This document shows, piece after piece, positions 5,349 through 8,541 of a DNA stretch of 8,541 bases. Position 1 is the stretch's first letter. Every line of letters begins with the position of its first letter. The notes under the pieces are model-generated. The model was not told where the DNA came from. It made no database searches and saw only the letters and a list, made by a program, of their open reading frames with translations. This stretch comes from Lonsdalea quercina subsp. quercina (GTDB taxonomy: Bacteria; Pseudomonadota; Gammaproteobacteria; Enterobacterales; Enterobacteriaceae), in NCBI RefSeq assembly GCF_000688655.1, contig NZ_JIBO01000006.1, positions 518,272 through 526,812 on the forward strand, in the 5' to 3' direction. The translations under genes and the position numbers were made by a program.

Positions 5349-6001
5349 CAGCCCGGTTCTCCGCATGTCAGACCAAGATGCGTCAGCCACTCGGCAAGCG
5401 CCTGATGGATGTCGTGACTCACCTGTTCCAGCGTTTGCGCGGCATCGATCGTCACAATACTCGGGTCGGCAGCGGCCAGCGCCTGATAGCGTGCTCGGGT
5501 GCGATCGAAGAATGCCAGCGACTCTTGCTCGATACGGTCAAGTGCTCCGCGCTGACGCGCTCGCTGTAAGCCGACGGCCGGGGGAAGATCGAGATACAAA
5601 GTCATATCGGGACGAAAATCGCCCAGCACCGTGTCACGCAGAGACGTCATCAATGTGTGATCGATTCCACGACCGCCGCCCTGATAGGCCTGAGAGGAAA
5701 GGTCGTGACGGTCGCCAACCACCCAGGCGCCCCGCTGCAACGCGGGCTTGATGACGTTTTCCACCAATTGCACTCGCGCTGCATAGAGCATCAACAGTTC
5801 GGCTTTATCCGTCAGTTTTTCACCCTCGACACCCTGTTTAATCAGAGTACGCAATTGCTCCGCCAGCGGGGTGCCGCCCGGCTCACGGGTGAAAACAACC
5901 TCTTCGATGCCAAACTGGCGCAAGGTTGCCACCACGACGTTGCGAGCGCTGGTTTTTCCGGCCCCTTCCAGCCCTTCGATGACGATGAATTTACTGTGCA
6001 T
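5348..6001 (-). CDS. tmk: Thymidylate kinase (dTMP kinase)
   Basis: Tmk phosphorylates dTMP to dTDP with ATP, an essential cytoplasmic step where the de novo and salvage routes to dTTP meet. Motifs in order are the P-loop GLEGAGKT at 10-17, TREPGG at 38-43, DRHD at 97-100 followed by [11 protein letters not shown], and the lid [10 protein letters not shown] at 147-156. The basic residues in the lid are typical of the E. coli-type enzyme. It has 217 residues (213 in E. coli). The start at 6001 lies inside the last codons of mltG, overlapping by 11 nt, and the stop shares one base with the holB start, so translation of the three genes is probably coupled. Confidence 0.98.
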   Translation of the reverse strand: MHSKFIVIEGLEGAGKTSARNVVVATLRQFGIEEVVFTREPGGTPLAEQLRTLIKQGVEGEKLTDKAELLMLYAARVQLVENVIKPALQRGAWVVGDRHDLSSQAYQGGGRGIDHTLMTSLRDTVLGDFRPDMTLYLDLPPAVGLQRARQRGALDRIEQESLAFFDRTRARYQALAAADPSIVTIDAAQTLEQVSHDIHQALAEWLTHLGLTCGEPG

Positions 6002-7019
6002 GCTTTTCCTTTACGGCTACCGACGCGTTACGGTATTCCCGCACCGCGCGATTGTGGTCGGATAGATTGGTGGTAAACGTGTGTCCCCCCTTTCCATCCG
6101 CGACAAAATAGAGATAGTGAGTTTTTTCAGGATGCGCCGCAGCTTCCAGAGACGCTCTGCCCGGCATGGCTATGGGCGTTGGCGGCAGGCCGCTGATGAC
6201 GTAAGTGTTGTACGCTGTCGGCGTATCCAGTGCGCTGCGCGTAATGGTGCCATTATAGCGTTCTCCCATGCCGTAAATCACCGTGGGATCTGTCTGCAAG
6301 CGCATGCCCACGCGCAAGCGGTTGATAAAGACGGATGCAATCAATGCTCTTTCACTGCCGATGGCCGTTTCCTTTTCGATGATCGACGCCATCGTCAGCA
6401 ACTCTTCTTTATTCTTGTATGGCAGACCGTCCTCGCGCCCCTGCCAGACTTCGTCGACGATTTTATCCATCCGCTGGAAGGCGCGCGTCAGTACGGTTTT
6501 ATCCGTCATGCCTGCGGTGTGCAGATAGGTGTCCGGGTAAAACCAGCCTTCGGGATTGGACTGATCCTTGATACCCAGCGCTTCGGCAATTTCCTGCGGA
6601 CTCTTCCCGGTCAGCGTTTTCTTAAGATACGGCGCCCGCTGTAGGGTTTCCAACCAGTCACGCAGTCGCGATCCTTCCACAAACCGAATGGCGAACTGCG
6701 CTTCTTTACCGCTATCCAATAGGCTCAGCATCTGCCGAACCGTCATTCCGGGTTGCAAGCGGTAGGTTCCGGCTTTGAAATTGCCCAGCGCCGGCTCCAG
6801 CCGCAATAATACGGGGAAGCGCCAGCTGGCAGACAAAATTTTCTGTTCCGCCAGTTGCTGTTCAAGCGCTTCATGACCGGCTCCCGCCGGGAGAGTAAAT
6901 AGGGTTTCCTGAGTGATATTGAGCGGCGAGGCGGCGAACTGCTGCACCTGTTTCCACAGGATGAAGGCCCCTACGACCACAAGAGCGAGGCAGCCAATCC
7001 CAATTTTCATTCTCTTCAT
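5991..7019 (-). CDS. mltG: Endolytic murein transglycosylase MltG (YceG)
   Basis: MltG cleaves nascent glycan strands at the inner membrane and is thought to set their length by ending elongation. The protein has a single N-terminal membrane segment (about residues 6-22, after a basic MKRMK start) and a periplasmic remainder. The catalytic Glu217 sits in [10 protein letters not shown], matching Glu218 of E. coli, and [22 protein letters not shown] and [12 protein letters not shown] of the YceG domain are all present. Length is 342 residues (340 in E. coli). The start at 7019 lies 9 nt after the pabC stop with GGA 5 nt upstream; an ATG three codons later (7010) is possible. The 3' end overlaps tmk by 11 nt. 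Confidence 0.97.
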   Translation of the reverse strand: MKRMKIGIGCLALVVVGAFILWKQVQQFAASPLNITQETLFTLPAGAGHEALEQQLAEQKILSASWRFPVLLRLEPALGNFKAGTYRLQPGMTVRQMLSLLDSGKEAQFAIRFVEGSRLRDWLETLQRAPYLKKTLTGKSPQEIAEALGIKDQSNPEGWFYPDTYLHTAGMTDKTVLTRAFQRMDKIVDEVWQGREDGLPYKNKEELLTMASIIEKETAIGSERALIASVFINRLRVGMRLQTDPTVIYGMGERYNGTITRSALDTPTAYNTYVISGLPPTPIAMPGRASLEAAAHPEKTHYLYFVADGKGGHTFTTNLSDHNRAVREYRNASVAVKEKHAQ

Positions 7020-7028
7020 AACATTCCA

Positions 7029-7829
7029 TTACTCACAGTTAGGGCTCAGAAAGTCATAGAGATCTCGTGAGCGATAACACCAGGCTTCGGCCTGGTTGAC
7101 AGAAATTAATGGCATCAAAGCATTGCAAATAAGCACTTCATCAGCCGTCGCCAGGGCTTCCAGCGGAGCGACGACAACTTGCAGCTGATAGTCCGATTGT
7201 TCCAGCAATTTCATAATATGGCGTCGCGTCAGGCCATCGACGCCGGACTGCGAAACATCCGGGGTATAAACCGCTTTGCCGCGCCGCCAGAATAAATTAG
7301 CCGCACAGCATTCCACTAGCCTGTCGTGGGTGTCAAGCACCAGGGCCTCGTCAGCATCCTGCTGGTCAAGGTGCCGGCGGATCAGCACCTGCTCCAGACG
7401 ATTCAGATGTTTTATGCCGGCAAGGAGCGGGTTCCTCGCTAATTTTATCCGGCTAAGCGCCAACGTAATGCCATCCCGACGCCAGCGATCGTAATGGGCG
7501 GGGTAATCAGTGTGCATGACCATCCGGACCGGGGCGATACATCCCCTGGGACTGTATCCCCTTCCCCCCACGCCACGAGTCACGACGGCTTTTACCACGC
7601 CGCTCGTCTTCCCCTCAGCAGCCTGTTGCATCTCTGCCGACAGTAGATCCCAGTCGATATCCGGAAGCATCAGCACCTGTGCCGCGCGTTGCAGTCGCTG
7701 GATATGGCATTCGAGCCATACCACACGTCCGTTGAGCACCCGAGCCGTGGTAAAACAGCCATCGCCGTACTGTACACTACGATCAGAAGCGGGCAGATAC
7801 TGGTCTAACACACCATTAATCAACCACAT
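7029..7829 (-). CDS. pabC: Aminodeoxychorismate lyase
   Basis: PabC splits 4-amino-4-deoxychorismate into p-aminobenzoate and pyruvate, the last step to the folate precursor PABA. It is a pyridoxal-phosphate enzyme of fold type IV. The cofactor-binding Lys140 is in AGIKHLNRLEQ, at the same number as in E. coli, and Glu173 in ECCAANLFWR is also conserved. The N-terminal DRSVQYGDGCFTTARV segment is diagnostic. Length is 266 residues (269 in E. coli). It is the first gene after the fabF terminator; the 83 nt between that terminator and the start (7830-7912) is AT-rich and probably holds a promoter for the operon, but I could not pick out a convincing -10/-35 pair. TGGA lies 9 nt before the ATG. 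Confidence 0.97.
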   Translation of the reverse strand: MWLINGVLDQYLPASDRSVQYGDGCFTTARVLNGRVVWLECHIQRLQRAAQVLMLPDIDWDLLSAEMQQAAEGKTSGVVKAVVTRGVGGRGYSPRGCIAPVRMVMHTDYPAHYDRWRRDGITLALSRIKLARNPLLAGIKHLNRLEQVLIRRHLDQQDADEALVLDTHDRLVECCAANLFWRRGKAVYTPDVSQSGVDGLTRRHIMKLLEQSDYQLQVVVAPLEALATADEVLICNALMPLISVNQAEAWCYRSRDLYDFLSPNCE

Positions 7830-7912
7830 AGATTCAATTCCACTTTATGACAGAAAGAGTGAGCTTAAACGCACGACCAAGGAAAATTAACCTTAGCCTA
7901 TTTTATTCAGAC

Positions 7913-7940
7913 AAAAAAAAGCCCGGAAGATCCGGGCTTT
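7913..7940 (-). terminator. Intrinsic terminator of fabF
   Basis: A perfect 10-bp stem (AAAGCCCGGA / TCCGGGCTTT) with a three-base loop is followed on the minus strand by an unbroken T-run, 15 nt after the fabF stop. It separates the fatty-acid genes from the pabC operon. Confidence 0.93.
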
Positions 7941-7955
7941 CATCAAGCGCTCACG

Positions 7956-8541
7956 TCAGACTTTACGGAAGACCAATGAACCATTGGTGCCACCGAATCC
8001 GAATGAGTTACACAGCACGTATTCCATGCCAGAAACCTGACGAGCCTCGTGAGGCACGAAATCCAGGTCGCAACCCTCATCCGGGTTATCAAGATTGATC
8101 GTTGGCGGAATCGCCTGATCGCGCAGCGCAAGAACACACATAATGGATTCCACCGCGCCAGCCGCACCCAGCAGGTGACCCGTCATGGACTTGGTCGAGC
8201 TGACCATCACGCGGGATGCGCTTTCGCCAAAGACGGATTTCACCGCCTGAGTTTCGGCTTTATCGCCAACCGGAGTCGACGTGCCGTGCGCGTTGATGTA
8301 GCCCACTTGTTCTGCGGTGATGTTAGCATCGCGGAACGCATTGACCATTGCCTGCGCGGCACCAGCGCCATCTGACGGCGGCGACGTCATATGGTACGCA
8401 TCGCTGCTCATGCCAAAGCCGGTGATTTCAGCATAAATTTTAGCGCCGCGGCGTTTAGCATGCTCGTACTCTTCAAGCACCATAATGCCAGCGCCGTCGC
8501 CCAGAACGAACCCGTCACGATCTTTGTCCCACGGACGGCTC
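7956..8541 (-). CDS. fabF: 3-oxoacyl-[acyl-carrier-protein] synthase II (5' end outside window)
   Basis: FabF (KAS II) condenses acyl-ACP with malonyl-ACP in fatty-acid elongation; in E. coli it is the enzyme that makes cis-vaccenate in a temperature-dependent way. The window holds the last 194 residues, equivalent to about 220-413 of the E. coli protein. The catalytic histidines are in NAHGTSTP (E. coli His303) and TGHLLGAAG (His340), and the conserved lysine is in STKSMTGH. The [12 protein letters not shown]-terminal motif is intact. The nucleophilic cysteine lies upstream, outside the window. In E. coli this gene follows the fab cluster and acpP, which is presumably so here. Confidence 0.97.
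   Translation of the reverse strand, partial: SRPWDKDRDGFVLGDGAGIMVLEEYEHAKRRGAKIYAEITGFGMSSDAYHMTSPPSDGAGAAQAMVNAFRDANITAEQVGYINAHGTSTPVGDKAETQAVKSVFGESASRVMVSSTKSMTGHLLGAAGAVESIMCVLALRDQAIPPTINLDNPDEGCDLDFVPHEARQVSGMEYVLCNSFGFGGTNGSLVFRKV

Noticed and set aside
6081..6644. Plus-strand open frame of 187 codons opposite mltG
   Set aside because: Antisense to a fully conserved mltG, with no ribosome site or family resemblance.
1..8541. CRISPR array, tRNA/rRNA gene, att site, toxin-antitoxin or defence system
   Set aside because: No spaced direct repeats, no tRNA cloverleaf or rRNA sequence, and no unexplained coding region remain once the listed genes are placed.

Overview
This is a chromosomal window from a gamma-proteobacterium of the order Enterobacterales. 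The block fabF-pabC-mltG-tmk-holB-ycfH-ptsG has the gene order of the Escherichia coli chromosome. The proteins are close in sequence to the E. coli ones; PtsG has exactly the same length (477 residues), and its leader is recognisably the enteric one. I cannot name the genus from sequence alone. The divergence of HolB, PabC and MltG from E. coli argues against Escherichia or Salmonella and would suit a more distant enteric family such as Pectobacteriaceae. Every real gene lies on the minus strand, so the window reads biologically from right to left.

Right to left: the 3' part of fabF (7956-8541, cut by the window edge) ends at a strong intrinsic terminator (7913-7940). Next comes a tightly packed operon, pabC (folate), mltG (peptidoglycan glycan-chain termination), tmk (dTTP synthesis), holB (DNA polymerase III delta prime) and ycfH (TatD-family metal-dependent nuclease). 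Its junctions are gaps of 9 and 18 nt and overlaps of 11 and 1 nt, which suggests translational coupling. A 308-nt intergenic region (3205-3512) holds the ptsG control region: a class II CRP site, a promoter overlapped by an Mlc-like AT-rich dyad, a 5' stem-loop, and a ribosome-binding region matching the target of the small RNA SgrS. ptsG (glucose IICB permease) ends at an intrinsic terminator (1721-1744).

Immediately beyond that terminator sits a compact IS200/IS605-family element (about 1085-1712) carrying only a Y1 HUH transposase (tnpA). The likely tnpA start is a CTG behind a good Shine-Dalgarno sequence that can be sequestered in an upstream hairpin. The element has a perfect hairpin at its left end and, at its right end, a pair of hairpins that compete with an alternative third one. 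The left edge of the window (1-987) holds most of a Ldh2/malate dehydrogenase-type NAD(P)-dependent 2-hydroxyacid dehydrogenase, open to the window edge. In E. coli, by recall, ptsG is followed by fhuE and hinT, so the IS sits at or near a point where gene order differs from E. coli.

I found no new multi-gene defence, CRISPR, toxin or secretion system here. Most of the window is ordinary housekeeping sequence. The interest lies in the RNA-level architecture of the IS element and in the ptsG leader.
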